From the NCBI RefSeq assembly GCF_900177645.1, contig NZ_FXAO01000012.1:47213-111212 (forward strand): DNA of 64,000 nucleotides, written 5' to 3'. Source of the DNA: Arenibacter troitsensis (GTDB lineage: Bacteria; Bacteroidota; Bacteroidia; Flavobacteriales; Flavobacteriaceae). How positions within the stretch are numbered: the stretch's first letter is position 1; each line of letters begins with the position of its first letter. Both the position numbers and the translations under genes were made by a program. Below are positions 28,226-35,601 of this stretch, piece by piece. The notes under the pieces are model-generated. The model was given only the letters and a program-made list of their open reading frames with translations. It did not search any database and was not told the origin of the DNA.

Positions 28226-28434
28226 CAGTAGTTGGTTATTGGTAAATTGGAATTAAAATAACCAAGCGGCTTTGGCGCTATATTTTTATTATTAAATTTA
28301 ATGCATTGTAAAGCTTAGGTGCAAAAGGAGTTAGTGGCCTTGTAACCCTTGGGAAATATTGCTTGTATCAATTGCGTATAGGAATGGATGTAATACTTTT
28401 TTAATTTGGCTAGATATTTGATGACTATAATTCT

Positions 28435-29847
28435 ATGAAAAAAATTATATTATTTCTGTTTCTAGGGGCAGGTTTATGGGGCAATTCACAACAGATGACC
28501 TTGAAAAAAGGTATCGTAATCGATTCCATTCCGGTAAAGGATTCCATTTCCGAAAGTTATTCCCTATTTCTGCCTACCAGCTTTGAAATGGATAGGAATT
28601 GGCCCATACTTTTAGTTTTTGATATGGAAGGTAAAGGTAAAAGGGCCGTACGTATGTTCCAGGAAGCAGCTGAGAAACAAGGCTATATTCTAGCGGCCCC
28701 GAACAATGTAAATGATTCTTTATCCACTTCCCAGAATATTTTGGTTACGGGAAGAATGTTCAACGATATTATTAGGCTTTTGCCCATTCATAAGAATAGG
28801 AGCTATAGTGCTGGGTTTGATAGCGGAGCTAGATTTGCATCTGTGCTGCCCATTTTTGTAAAAGCTATTGCCGGAGTAATTTCTTGTGGCGCCGTGTACC
28901 CCAATATGGACATATTGAATACGAACAATTTATTTCAATTTATAGGTATTGTAGGAAAGGAAGATTATGCCTATCCAGAAATGCTGGCAGGGAAGTCCCT
29001 TATGGGACGTTTAAAATTTCCTAATCATTTGTTGGTGTTCAATGGGGGGCATGAATGGCCCAATAGCCAATATCTTGAAAAGGCCTTGGAAATTTTCAAT
29101 TTATCTGCCATGGCGAAGGGCCAATTAGAGAAAGATGAAGTTTATATAAATGAAACTTATGCCCAAAATTTGGAGGAAATAGATCGTTTAATCAGGTCCA
29201 ACAAATTAATTCAGGCCGATAATGTATTGGATGAAGTCATTGCTGTATATAGGGTGCTGAAGGATAGCGATTCCCTTAAAAGAATAAAGCGGGAGCTTAA
29301 TAAAAATAAGCTTTTTAAAACCATGACCCGAAATGAGAACAATACTTTAATGAAGGAATCTTTTATTAAGGAAGATTATGTCTATTATTTGGAGGAAGAT
29401 TTAGCGACCTATAATTATAATAACTTGGGTTGGTGGATTTATCAAATGGGTGAGTTGAAGAAATACGATAACAGTAAAATAGAGGCAGAAAGAGAAATGG
29501 GCAAACGCCTTTTGGGTTATGTAAATGCCTTGATCGAAGATAATTTGGACATAGTCAATTCAGGAAGTCAGGTAGATCAAGAGGTCTTGAGTCTGCTATG
29601 GATGCTAAAGACCATAACAGAGCCTGCGGATTATAGCTATTACCTTAAAATAATTGCGAATAGTGCTCAAATGGAAGATTATGGAACCTCCCTCTTTTAT
29701 TTGGAGGAATTATTGAAGAAAGGGTATACGGACAAAGCCGAATTATATAGTTTGGAAAATACTGCATTGCTGCGCATTACCCCGGAATTCAACGAAATTG
29801 TGGCAAAATACTTAAAAGATGCCCGTTACGACATCATCGAAGAATAA
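28435..29847 (+). CDS. exported alpha/beta-hydrolase-like protein lacking the nucleophile Ser
   Basis: 470 residues with a signal peptide (KKIILFLFLGAGLWGNSQ). The first ~220 residues have a PHB-depolymerase/esterase-like fold: SYSLFLPTSF, WPILLVFDMEG, YILAAPNN, a nucleophile elbow SAGFDSGARFAS, VGKEDYAYP (acid) and FNGGHEWP (His). In the elbow the usual G-x-S-x-G reads G-F-D-S-G, with Asp at the nucleophile position. The C-terminal ~250 residues are helical with no motif (TPR-like spacing). It may be a non-catalytic binding protein. Monocistronic. Confidence 0.7.
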   Translation: MKKIILFLFLGAGLWGNSQQMTLKKGIVIDSIPVKDSISESYSLFLPTSFEMDRNWPILLVFDMEGKGKRAVRMFQEAAEKQGYILAAPNNVNDSLSTSQNILVTGRMFNDIIRLLPIHKNRSYSAGFDSGARFASVLPIFVKAIAGVISCGAVYPNMDILNTNNLFQFIGIVGKEDYAYPEMLAGKSLMGRLKFPNHLLVFNGGHEWPNSQYLEKALEIFNLSAMAKGQLEKDEVYINETYAQNLEEIDRLIRSNKLIQADNVLDEVIAVYRVLKDSDSLKRIKRELNKNKLFKTMTRNENNTLMKESFIKEDYVYYLEEDLATYNYNNLGWWIYQMGELKKYDNSKIEAEREMGKRLLGYVNALIEDNLDIVNSGSQVDQEVLSLLWMLKTITEPADYSYYLKIIANSAQMEDYGTSLFYLEELLKKGYTDKAELYSLENTALLRITPEFNEIVAKYLKDARYDIIEE

Positions 29848-30014
29848 GCTGTTGTCTTGGAGGAGATAATATTTTTTTAACGGCCGTATCCTTAATAATG
29901 TGCCATATGACGGATTTAGATCCGATTTGATGGCTGCCTACAAGTAATGGCTTACCTATATTTTAACTGTATCTTATTTGTGTAAAAAACCTACCGTCAA
30001 TAGTTTTGTATTTA

Positions 30015-30145
30015 TTAGTGAAACTCAATTTTGAGAAGTCGGTGAGACGCACTTAAAATTGCAAGTGGAACCAATCCCACCTATTTCGGTGGGATCTAGG
30101 TTCAATAACTCGACCATTGCCCGCCCGTTCCATAGAGGTGGGTTC
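30015..30145 (+). repeat. Solitary diverged copy of the structured repeat found at 41.0-41.9 kb
   Basis: Lies in the 450-bp gap 29848-30297, which otherwise shows nothing. It begins TTAGTGAAAC like the array units, has an outer stem CAATTTT (30026-30032) / AAAATTG (30055-30061), then ATCCCACC (30074-30081) / GGTGGGAT (30088-30095). In the array the same stems read CCGTTTTT/AAAAACGG and ATCCCGCC/GGCGGGAT. Both sides of each stem changed together, so pairing rather than sequence is kept. Confidence 0.65.
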
Positions 30146-30297
30146 ATCATGTAAGTACCAACTTTTTTTAGAGGTATAATAATGGTATATTATGCTAAGG
30201 TTTTTTGACATATTAAAACGGCCTTGGCTAGGATTGGTGTCCAAATTTCTTTTATCCAGAAAAATGGATGTTGTATTTTTATACCAAAAGCAGGAAA

Positions 30298-30939
30298 ATG
30301 AAGCAGTTATTTTTGGTTTTATTCTTATTGTCCTTGGGTTGTAAGGAAAAAAGGTATCATGATCAGGAGCAAAACAATGTGCCGAAACATGTGTCCGGAG
30401 CCATGGAGGACATTATGCAATTCCAGAAAAAAATGAACATGGAATTCAAGGATCCCGAAACCTCTCCCTTGCCAGATAGGTACAGAAAGGATTTTACGAC
30501 TTTGGATTTTTTTGAGCCGGATACGTCCTATAGGGTCATGGCAAAATTTACCCGAACCCCCGAGGCCATACCTTTTATGATGCCGACCACTACAGAAAGG
30601 CAGACAGAGGAGGTTGTGTTTGGGATTATATCTTTTACTCTGCATGGCCGTACCCACAAATTGGAAGTTTATCAAAATCAGGAATTAAGGCAGCAGGAGA
30701 AATATAGGGATTATTTGTTTTTACCCTTTGCGGACCTTACCAATGGGGAAGAAACCTATGGTGGGGGCAGATATTTAGACCTGACCATTCCCCAGGGAGA
30801 TACCATTCTTTTGGATTTTAATAAGTCCTATAATCCATACTGTGCTTACAATCCAAAGTATTCCTGTCCGTTGGTTCCCAAGCAGAACAGATTGGATATT
30901 GCTATTGCGGCTGGGGTAAAGGCGTTTAAAAAGGGTTAA
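30298..30939 (+). CDS. DUF1684 lipoprotein
   Basis: 213 residues from ATG 30298; an upstream frame from 30268 would place ten residues before the signal peptide. Lipobox LLSLGC. The C-terminal half matches DUF1684: FTLHGRTHKLEVYQNQ, FLPFADLTNGEETYGGGRYL (about 140), then YNPYCAYNPKYSCPLVPKQN (about 175) and IAAGVKAF. The conserved Tyr/Cys/Pro-rich motif is typical, but no function is known. It follows the 450-bp gap with the solitary repeat. Confidence 0.88.
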   Translation: MKQLFLVLFLLSLGCKEKRYHDQEQNNVPKHVSGAMEDIMQFQKKMNMEFKDPETSPLPDRYRKDFTTLDFFEPDTSYRVMAKFTRTPEAIPFMMPTTTERQTEEVVFGIISFTLHGRTHKLEVYQNQELRQQEKYRDYLFLPFADLTNGEETYGGGRYLDLTIPQGDTILLDFNKSYNPYCAYNPKYSCPLVPKQNRLDIAIAAGVKAFKKG

Positions 30940-30944
30940 AAATT

Positions 30945-30969
30945 AAAAAGCCCCGCTCTAAGCGGGGCT
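30945..30969 (-). terminator. Terminator for the porin gene
   Basis: AGCCCCGCT pairs with AGCGGGGCT around CTA. On the reverse strand it is followed by T5, so it serves the porin at 30993-32057; on the forward strand there is no T-run. Confidence 0.75.
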
Positions 30970-30992
30970 ATAAATAATAAAGTCAATTCTAT

Positions 30993-32057
30993 TTAGAAAG
31001 AGTATACGGCAGCTAGTACAAATGAAGATAAACTCTTTTGTGCGGCCAGATCCGAATCAAGGAAATTAAAGGAATCATCGGATGCGCTGTCCAAACGCAA
31101 TTCAGGCTTGATGATTAAATTACCTATAGTGGCACTACCTGTAAGTGTTACAGCGAAAACACTGGAATCTTCAACTCCGGTTCCAATAGCGCCATAGTCT
31201 CCTGTTTCTGCGAAATATTCTCCCCTTAATCCTATGGTGAAGTTGTCGGAAGTAGCGTATTGTGGATAAAGGGCTACACCGGCAAATCCAATATCGTCAT
31301 TATCGTAAAGGGCAGCATTGATTCCCAAGAAGAACTCATCGGACAAATCGAAACCACCTGTGAAGTCAATTTCAAACGCCCCGTCATCAGCAAGGAAATT
31401 CAGGAATTGACCACTGTATCCCAATTGGGCTCCGAAAGCATATTTTTCGGTAGGGTTCAATTCAGTTTGATCTGTTGGGTTCATGATCGCCAACATAAGG
31501 CTAAAGTCATCAGATAATGTAAAGTCTGCTTTTAAACCTGTATGGGAGAAAGGGCCGTAAGAAAACAAATAAGAGGTACTGTAGTTGAAATTGGCAACAG
31601 GAGAAATTACTTCGTAGCCTAAGAAGGTGTTGAAATTACCAAATGTTAATTTCACCGATGGACTTAAATTCCAATAAACATATAATTGGTTTACAATATT
31701 CCCAGTAGCTGAATATAGAGGGGAAGCAAAGATAGCGTCTGTTCCTCTAGGTCCAAAAACAAGGTCGGCTACAAATCCAACATCTTCCCCTTCATATGCG
31801 GCTATAACATTGGCCATTCCCAAAGCAAACCCGGGTAAGTTGGCGAATGAAGATCCTGGAGCTGCATTAGGCAGGCCAGAAGCATCGTCAAAACCGTTGT
31901 CACCGTTCAAGTTGGTTCTGTAGTAGGCATCCACACTTCCGCTTAGGCTAAATTTCTTGGCTTCTTCCTCTTCCTGAGCGAAAGTTGCTGTTGAGGCAAG
32001 GGCAAATGCAAATAATAGTAAATTTTTTACGTATTTTGTATAAATAATCGTTTTCAT
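30993..32057 (-). CDS. outer-membrane beta-barrel porin (bbp2/OmpL-like)
   Basis: 354 residues with a signal peptide ending at TATFAQ. Repeated amphipathic beta-strands and the ends FSLSGSVDAYYRTNL (start of barrel) and SLSSFVLAAVYSF (terminal Phe) are typical of a Gram-negative barrel. Middle strands include QLYVYWNLSPSVKLTFGNF, FGAQLGYSGQFLNF and FTIGLRGEYFAE. The family is the DUF1597/bbp2 barrel common in Bacteroidota. It follows amt by about 115 bases on the same strand, with a hairpin between, so it may be an outer-membrane entry route linked to nitrogen supply. That link is inference. Confidence 0.8.
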   Translation of the reverse strand: MKTIIYTKYVKNLLLFAFALASTATFAQEEEEAKKFSLSGSVDAYYRTNLNGDNGFDDASGLPNAAPGSSFANLPGFALGMANVIAAYEGEDVGFVADLVFGPRGTDAIFASPLYSATGNIVNQLYVYWNLSPSVKLTFGNFNTFLGYEVISPVANFNYSTSYLFSYGPFSHTGLKADFTLSDDFSLMLAIMNPTDQTELNPTEKYAFGAQLGYSGQFLNFLADDGAFEIDFTGGFDLSDEFFLGINAALYDNDDIGFAGVALYPQYATSDNFTIGLRGEYFAETGDYGAIGTGVEDSSVFAVTLTGSATIGNLIIKPELRLDSASDDSFNFLDSDLAAQKSLSSFVLAAVYSF

Positions 32058-32072
32058 AATTCAATTGTTTAT

Positions 32073-32087
32073 ATCCTTTTAAAGGAT
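32073..32087. promoter_or_regulatory. Inverted repeat upstream of the porin gene
   Basis: ATCCTTT-T-AAAGGAT, perfect 7-bp arms, 16 to 30 bases before the porin ATG. It could be an operator or an mRNA leader hairpin; no family of binding protein is suggested. Confidence 0.35.
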
Positions 32088-32128
32088 GTTAGCTTATTAT
32101 TGAGTTGTTGTAATGAAAAAGGGTTATA

Positions 32129-32155
32129 AACGGAGCGTTCTGCAAAACGCTCCGT
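32129..32155 (-). terminator. Hairpin after amt
   Basis: AACGGAGCGTT pairs with AACGCTCCGTT, a strong 11-bp stem, but the downstream reverse-strand sequence has only a short T tract, so read-through into the porin gene is likely. Confidence 0.6.
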
Positions 32156-32173
32156 TACCTTTTGTTGTGTTTA

Positions 32174-33424
32174 TTAGTGTTGGTTCATTCTGAAGTCGGC
32201 ATAAGCATCCATTCCGTGCTCATGTATATCCAATCCTTCCAATTCTTCTTCTTTGGAAACTCTTATTCCAGAAGTTTTCTTGATAGCGAAAAGAATTATA
32301 AATGCTGTCAGGCAACAGAATACACCTGCAGCGGCTACTCCTGTTAATTGATACAAAAATTGAGTTACACCGGCTTTAACACCGAAGATTCCTACGGCCA
32401 AAGTACCCCAGATTCCGCAGATTAAGTGTACTGCAACCGCTCCAACGGGGTCGTCCAATTTTAATCTGTCCACCAAGGCAACGCCCAATACAATAACTAC
32501 ACCGGCTATTAGACCTATAATAATGGATTCAAAGGGAGACATTAGGTCGGCTCCGGCAGTAATTCCTACCAAACCGCCCAAGATACCGTTTAGCATCATG
32601 GTAACGTCATAGTTTTTGTATAGTATAGTAGAGAAAATAAAAGACGCTATTCCCCCTGCGGCAGCTGCCAAACATGTGGTAACCAATACTATTGAAGTTC
32701 CAGCTGGATCCGCGGATAATACTGATCCACCGTTAAAGCCGAACCAGCCCAACCATAGAATAAGTACCCCTGCTGCTGCCAAAGGAATATTGTGTCCTGG
32801 AATCGCATTTGGTTTTCCATCTTCGCCAAACTTGCCAATCCTTGGTCCTAATATGTATATGGCAATCAAAGCTGCCCATCCCCCTACGGAGTGTACCAAT
32901 GTAGATCCTGCGAAATCGTGGAAACCGCCTTCATCACCGCCAAGAGTGGAAAGGAATCCACCACCCCATTGCCAAGATCCTACGATAGGATATACCAAGC
33001 CTACGTAAATAATCGTAAATATCATGAATCCACCAAGCTTAATACGTTCTGCCACTGCTCCGGAAACTATGGTTGCAGCGGTTGCCGCAAACATCGCTTG
33101 GAAAAGAAAATCTGTCCAATACGTGTATCCTTCATTGTAGGTAAGATCCAAACTACCATCTGGTAGTATTGGGGCTTCAATGCCGAATCCTGCAAAACCA
33201 AGATAACCATTGAAATCACCGGGATACATAAGGTTAAACCCTCCAATATAATATAGGAGCAAGCCTATACATATAATGAATACGTTCTTAAATAAGATGT
33301 TAATTGTGTTCTTTTGTCTGGTTAGTCCGATTTCCAAAAGAGAAAACCCTAAATGCATGAAGAATACGAGAGCCGTACATATCATCATCCAAACGTTATT
33401 TGCTGTAAATAATCCTACGTCCAT
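32174..33424 (-). CDS. amt: ammonium transporter (Amt family)
   Basis: 416 residues from ATG 33424; the longer open frame up to 33538 runs through the P-II gene in another frame. Amt forms trimeric ammonium channels in the inner membrane. Eleven hydrophobic segments are visible; key features are MHLGFSLLEIGLTRQKN (about 22), the AEVERIKLGGFMIF-like AVAERIKLGGF segment (about 125), DFAGSTLVHSVGGWAAL (first pore His, about 190), WLGWFGFNGGSVL (about 250), and VHLICGIWGTLAVGIF (second His, about 355). The P-II gene lies 31 bases upstream on the same strand, the classic glnK-amtB pairing. Confidence 0.96.
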   Translation of the reverse strand: MDVGLFTANNVWMMICTALVFFMHLGFSLLEIGLTRQKNTINILFKNVFIICIGLLLYYIGGFNLMYPGDFNGYLGFAGFGIEAPILPDGSLDLTYNEGYTYWTDFLFQAMFAATAATIVSGAVAERIKLGGFMIFTIIYVGLVYPIVGSWQWGGGFLSTLGGDEGGFHDFAGSTLVHSVGGWAALIAIYILGPRIGKFGEDGKPNAIPGHNIPLAAAGVLILWLGWFGFNGGSVLSADPAGTSIVLVTTCLAAAAGGIASFIFSTILYKNYDVTMMLNGILGGLVGITAGADLMSPFESIIIGLIAGVVIVLGVALVDRLKLDDPVGAVAVHLICGIWGTLAVGIFGVKAGVTQFLYQLTGVAAAGVFCCLTAFIILFAIKKTSGIRVSKEEELEGLDIHEHGMDAYADFRMNQH

Positions 33425-33455
33425 GTTGTTATTTGTTTGTTGGTTCTTAAATTTT

Positions 33456-33794
33456 TTAGTTGATTCCTGCTTTTCCGCTTTCCTTTGTTCTGATTCGATA
33501 AGCTTCCAAAACTTCGGAAACGAAAATTTTACCGTCACCTACGTTACCTGAATATGCTGTATCCAGAATAGTGTTTACAGTAGTTTCCAAGAAATCGTCC
33601 GATATTACAATGGAAAGATACCTACGTTGAATGTCGGATGTGCTATAGGAGATGCCTCTATAGACATGCCCTTCTTTTTCATTTCCGACTCCAGTTACGT
33701 CCCAGTAACTAAAAAAGTTTACTCCAATTTGATGTAGCGCTTTCTTTACGTCATCAAATTTTGACTTCCTAATAATTGCCTCGATTTTTTTCAT
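33456..33794 (-). CDS. P-II family nitrogen regulatory protein
   Basis: 112 residues, full length. P-II proteins sense 2-oxoglutarate and ATP/ADP and block Amt by inserting the T-loop into the channel. Fold landmarks: MKKIEAIIR, FDDVKKALHQIGV, the signature GNVGDGKIFVSEV and RIRTKESGKAGI with the ATP-binding Arg pair. The T-loop (about 37-54) reads GNEKEGHVYRGISYSTSD: Arg47 and Tyr51 equivalents are kept, but Gln39 appears as Glu, Glu50 as Ser, and the 58 position is Arg rather than Lys, so 2-oxoglutarate sensing may differ. First gene of the amt operon. Confidence 0.93.
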   Translation of the reverse strand: MKKIEAIIRKSKFDDVKKALHQIGVNFFSYWDVTGVGNEKEGHVYRGISYSTSDIQRRYLSIVISDDFLETTVNTILDTAYSGNVGDGKIFVSEVLEAYRIRTKESGKAGIN

Positions 33795-33816
33795 AATTGA
33801 TTTATTATTTATGAAA

Positions 33817-33824
33817 CAAAAATA
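33817..33824 (-). promoter_or_regulatory. -7 promoter box (TATTTTTG) for the P-II/amt operon
   Basis: Exact TAnnTTTG match on the reverse strand, 22 bases before the ATG at 33794. The palindrome at 33840-33860 is centred about 38 bases upstream of the expected start of transcription, i.e. over the -33 region. Confidence 0.5.
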
Positions 33825-33839
33825 TATATTAATTTAATA

Positions 33840-33860
33840 CCCCCCTATTTTTTGAGGGGT
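33840..33860. promoter_or_regulatory. Candidate nitrogen-regulon operator, copy 2
   Basis: CCCC-TATTTTTTGA-GGGG (33842-33859) with flanking TACC/GGTA symmetry. It matches the element at 12181-12200 in arms, spacing and spacer sequence. The two loci encode ammonium assimilation and uptake, and the element lies next to the promoter in both. Confidence 0.6.
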
Positions 33861-33893
33861 ATTAGCTTCAGATTTATGGTTTATATAAAAATG

Positions 33894-33912
33894 ACCCTTA
33901 AATTTTAAGGGT
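33894..33912. promoter_or_regulatory. Long palindrome upstream of P-II/amt
   Basis: ACCCTTAAA-T-TTTAAGGGT, perfect 9-bp arms, between crcB and the P-II gene. On the reverse strand CATTTTTAT follows, so it could be a late terminator for crcB (178 bases after its stop) or a second operator. The rest of the 295-bp gap shows nothing else. Confidence 0.45.
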
Positions 33913-34089
33913 ATTGTGTTTCAGACTAAATATAATGTTGATATGTTAAAACTTTTAACACTTGTTAAGGTTAAAAACTGAAAAAATCGCGTCTTTTTAG
34001 GTAATTTGCTATTGATAATGCAGAAAAATGGCCAATAACATTAAAAAAAGTAGATAGACCTTAAATGTGTTAAAAAATTAAAATGAAGC

Positions 34090-34458
34090 TTAAAGCTTGG
34101 AAAACCAGAATCCGAAGGCAACTGCAAGGATTCCAATTACAATACTTAAAAGGGTATAAGCGGCGAAGTTGATAAAGTCCCCGGTTTTTAAAAAGGAGTG
34201 TTGTTCCAGGGCAAATGTGGAAAAAGTAGTGAAGCCACCACAGAAACCTGTGGTCAATAATAATGTCTGATTGTTGGTAAGGAAATTGTTTTTTAGGGAA
34301 AGGCCCAGTATAAAACCAATAAGTAGGCAACCTATTATATTGACTATAAAAGTGCCGAGAAAAAAATTGTGAAACGTGTGGTTGAAAGTTTTGCTTATTA
34401 AAAACCGTAAGCCACTACCTAGGCCCCCTCCAAGAAAGACGAGTAGAAATTGCTTCAT
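34090..34458 (-). CDS. crcB: CrcB/Fluc fluoride exporter
   Basis: 122 residues from ATG 34458 (a TTG two codons upstream is not preferred). Four membrane segments, with GGGLGSGLRFLISK (about 9-22), NIIGCLLIGFILG (about 40) and GFCGGFTTFSTFALEQ (about 71-86), the last holding the Phe residues lining the fluoride pore. CrcB forms dimeric fluoride channels that relieve fluoride toxicity. No fluoride riboswitch was recognised in the upstream sequence. Same strand as, and upstream of, the P-II/amt genes. Confidence 0.93.
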   Translation of the reverse strand: MKQFLLVFLGGGLGSGLRFLISKTFNHTFHNFFLGTFIVNIIGCLLIGFILGLSLKNNFLTNNQTLLLTTGFCGGFTTFSTFALEQHSFLKTGDFINFAAYTLLSIVIGILAVAFGFWFSKL

Positions 34459-34598
34459 GTACAAATAGTTTTTATTTCTTGTTCAAAGTAAATAAAAATT
34501 ATCATATATAAAGATCTTAACAATAGGTATAGCGCAACTATAAATACTATGGATATATAGTATTTAGGCAAAGATGCATAAATTTCCTTAGACAAGAA

Positions 34599-34775
34599 TT
34601 AAACTGCCTTCTTATATTTCGAGTTAATTAAATCTAGGGGGAAGATTACTGTGGTAGATTCTGAAATATTTTTGACGGACTTTTCTTTCTTTTTGGAACT
34701 ACTGTTAAAACTTACTAAAAAAAGCAATGCATTTATACCAATAAGAACTAACAAAATACTGAAAAAAGTTACCAT
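34599..34775 (-). CDS. 58-residue single-span membrane microprotein
   Basis: Found by reading the reverse strand from ATG 34775 to TAA 34599. One N-terminal hydrophobic segment (TFFSILLVLIGINALLFLVS), then a basic stretch (SSSKKKEKSVKN) and a C-terminus SKYKKAV. Its first 24 residues match the 28-residue product at 52075-52161 (M.TFF.ILL.L..IN..L...S.N), so both probably belong to one family. Function unknown. The overlapping forward frame at 34651-34902 is dismissed. Confidence 0.6.
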   Translation of the reverse strand: MVTFFSILLVLIGINALLFLVSFNSSSKKKEKSVKNISESTTVIFPLDLINSKYKKAV

Positions 34776-34891
34776 ACAACTAAATGATTTAGTTATTCAA
34801 CGCAAAATTACGTCTTTTCGTATATTAAACGATGTAATAATTAGGAATGATATTCGGAAGGGCTCTTTTTGTAGCGAACGTAAAAATAATG

Positions 34892-35080
34892 TTAATTTTT
34901 AAGAAAAAACTTAATAACAAACAAAATTACTATGAATATTGTGAAGAAAAATCCTACCCATTTAACGCCTCTATAGTTTTTTTCATGAAGTTTTCTGTCT
35001 TTTTGATAAGAAAGTATGGTAATTACTACAAAACCAACAAAAAAAAGCCCGGCAAAAATTAATTGTCCCGTACTGAACAT
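34892..35080 (-). CDS. 62-residue membrane protein with two spans
   Basis: Starts at ATG 35080; a TTG-type upstream extension to 35119 would cross the promoter box. Two hydrophobic helices, TGQLIFAGLFFVGFVVITIL (about 3-22) and KWVGFFFTIFIVILFVIKFF (about 41-60), separated by a basic loop SYQKDRKLHEKNYRGV. No family known to me; size and layout recall small flavobacterial proteins of unknown role. Divergent from the MazG-like gene with an exact -7 box between. Confidence 0.7.
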   Translation of the reverse strand: MFSTGQLIFAGLFFVGFVVITILSYQKDRKLHEKNYRGVKWVGFFFTIFIVILFVIKFFLKN

Positions 35081-35095
35081 ATTTATATTTTTACG

Positions 35096-35103
35096 CAAAT
35101 CTA
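35096..35103 (-). promoter_or_regulatory. -7 promoter box (TAGATTTG) for the 62-residue membrane protein
   Basis: Exact TAnnTTTG match on the reverse strand, 15 bases before ATG 35080. Confidence 0.45.
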
Positions 35104-35121
35104 ACTTAAATAAATACAATT

Positions 35122-35511
35122 ATGAAAAGTAAACTTGATGCAGTAGAATTGTTCCATAATTCGTTTGGGTTGGGTGTATCTAAAGAAGTAAGGGCCGATT
35201 TGGGCAAGGCTAAGAATTTACTTCGCTTCAATTTGATGGATGAAGAGAATAGGGAGTATCTGGAAGCGGCAAACAATAATGATTTGGTTGAAGTTGCCGA
35301 TGCTCTTGGTGATATGCTGTACATATTGTGTGGAACTATTTTGGAACACGGTATGCAGTATAAAATAGAGGAAGTATTTGAGGAAATACAGCGAAGTAAC
35401 ATGAGTAAATTGGGGAAAGATGGTAAACCAATTTACAGGGAGGATGGAAAAGTGCTTAAGGGACCAAATTATTTCAAGCCCAATATTGTGGATATTCTTA
35501 ATAAAAGGTAG
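35122..35511 (+). CDS. MazG/PRA-PH-like nucleotide pyrophosphohydrolase
   Basis: 129 residues, all-alpha NTP-pyrophosphatase fold. The metal-binding motif is EENREYLEAANNNDLVEVADALGD (shortened: EENREYLEA and VEVADALGD, about 40-65), the EExxE...ExxD pattern. MKSKLDAVELFHNSFGLGV at the start and KPIYREDGKVLKGPNYFKP at the end are typical of the phosphoribosyl-ATP pyrophosphohydrolase-like group. It probably hydrolyses a nucleoside triphosphate to the monophosphate; the substrate is unknown. Convergent with ilvE across a terminator. Confidence 0.85.
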   Translation: MKSKLDAVELFHNSFGLGVSKEVRADLGKAKNLLRFNLMDEENREYLEAANNNDLVEVADALGDMLYILCGTILEHGMQYKIEEVFEEIQRSNMSKLGKDGKPIYREDGKVLKGPNYFKPNIVDILNKR

Positions 35512-35544
35512 GCCTCAAAGGAGGCAAGGCCTTGTTTTAGAATA

Positions 35545-35580
35545 AAATACCCCTCGACTTTAAAAGACGAGGGGTTTGTT
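35545..35580. terminator. Terminator between convergent genes
   Basis: ACCCCTCG pairs with CGAGGGGT around an A/T-rich loop, T-rich on the right and A-rich on the left. Confidence 0.75.
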
Positions 35581-35601
35581 ATAAGGTCATAAAAGTTTGA
35601 A

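Noticed and set aside
33425..33538. N-terminal extension of Amt into the P-II coding region.
   Set aside because: It overlaps the P-II gene in another frame; the Amt N-terminus normally begins close to the first membrane helix, which matches ATG 33424.
34459..34598. Fluoride riboswitch upstream of crcB.
   Set aside because: No fluoride-riboswitch core pattern or pseudoknot was seen in the upstream sequence.
34651..34902. 83-codon forward frame.
   Set aside because: It overlaps the better supported 58-codon reverse gene at 34599-34775 and has a low-complexity basic/hydrophobic product with no family.
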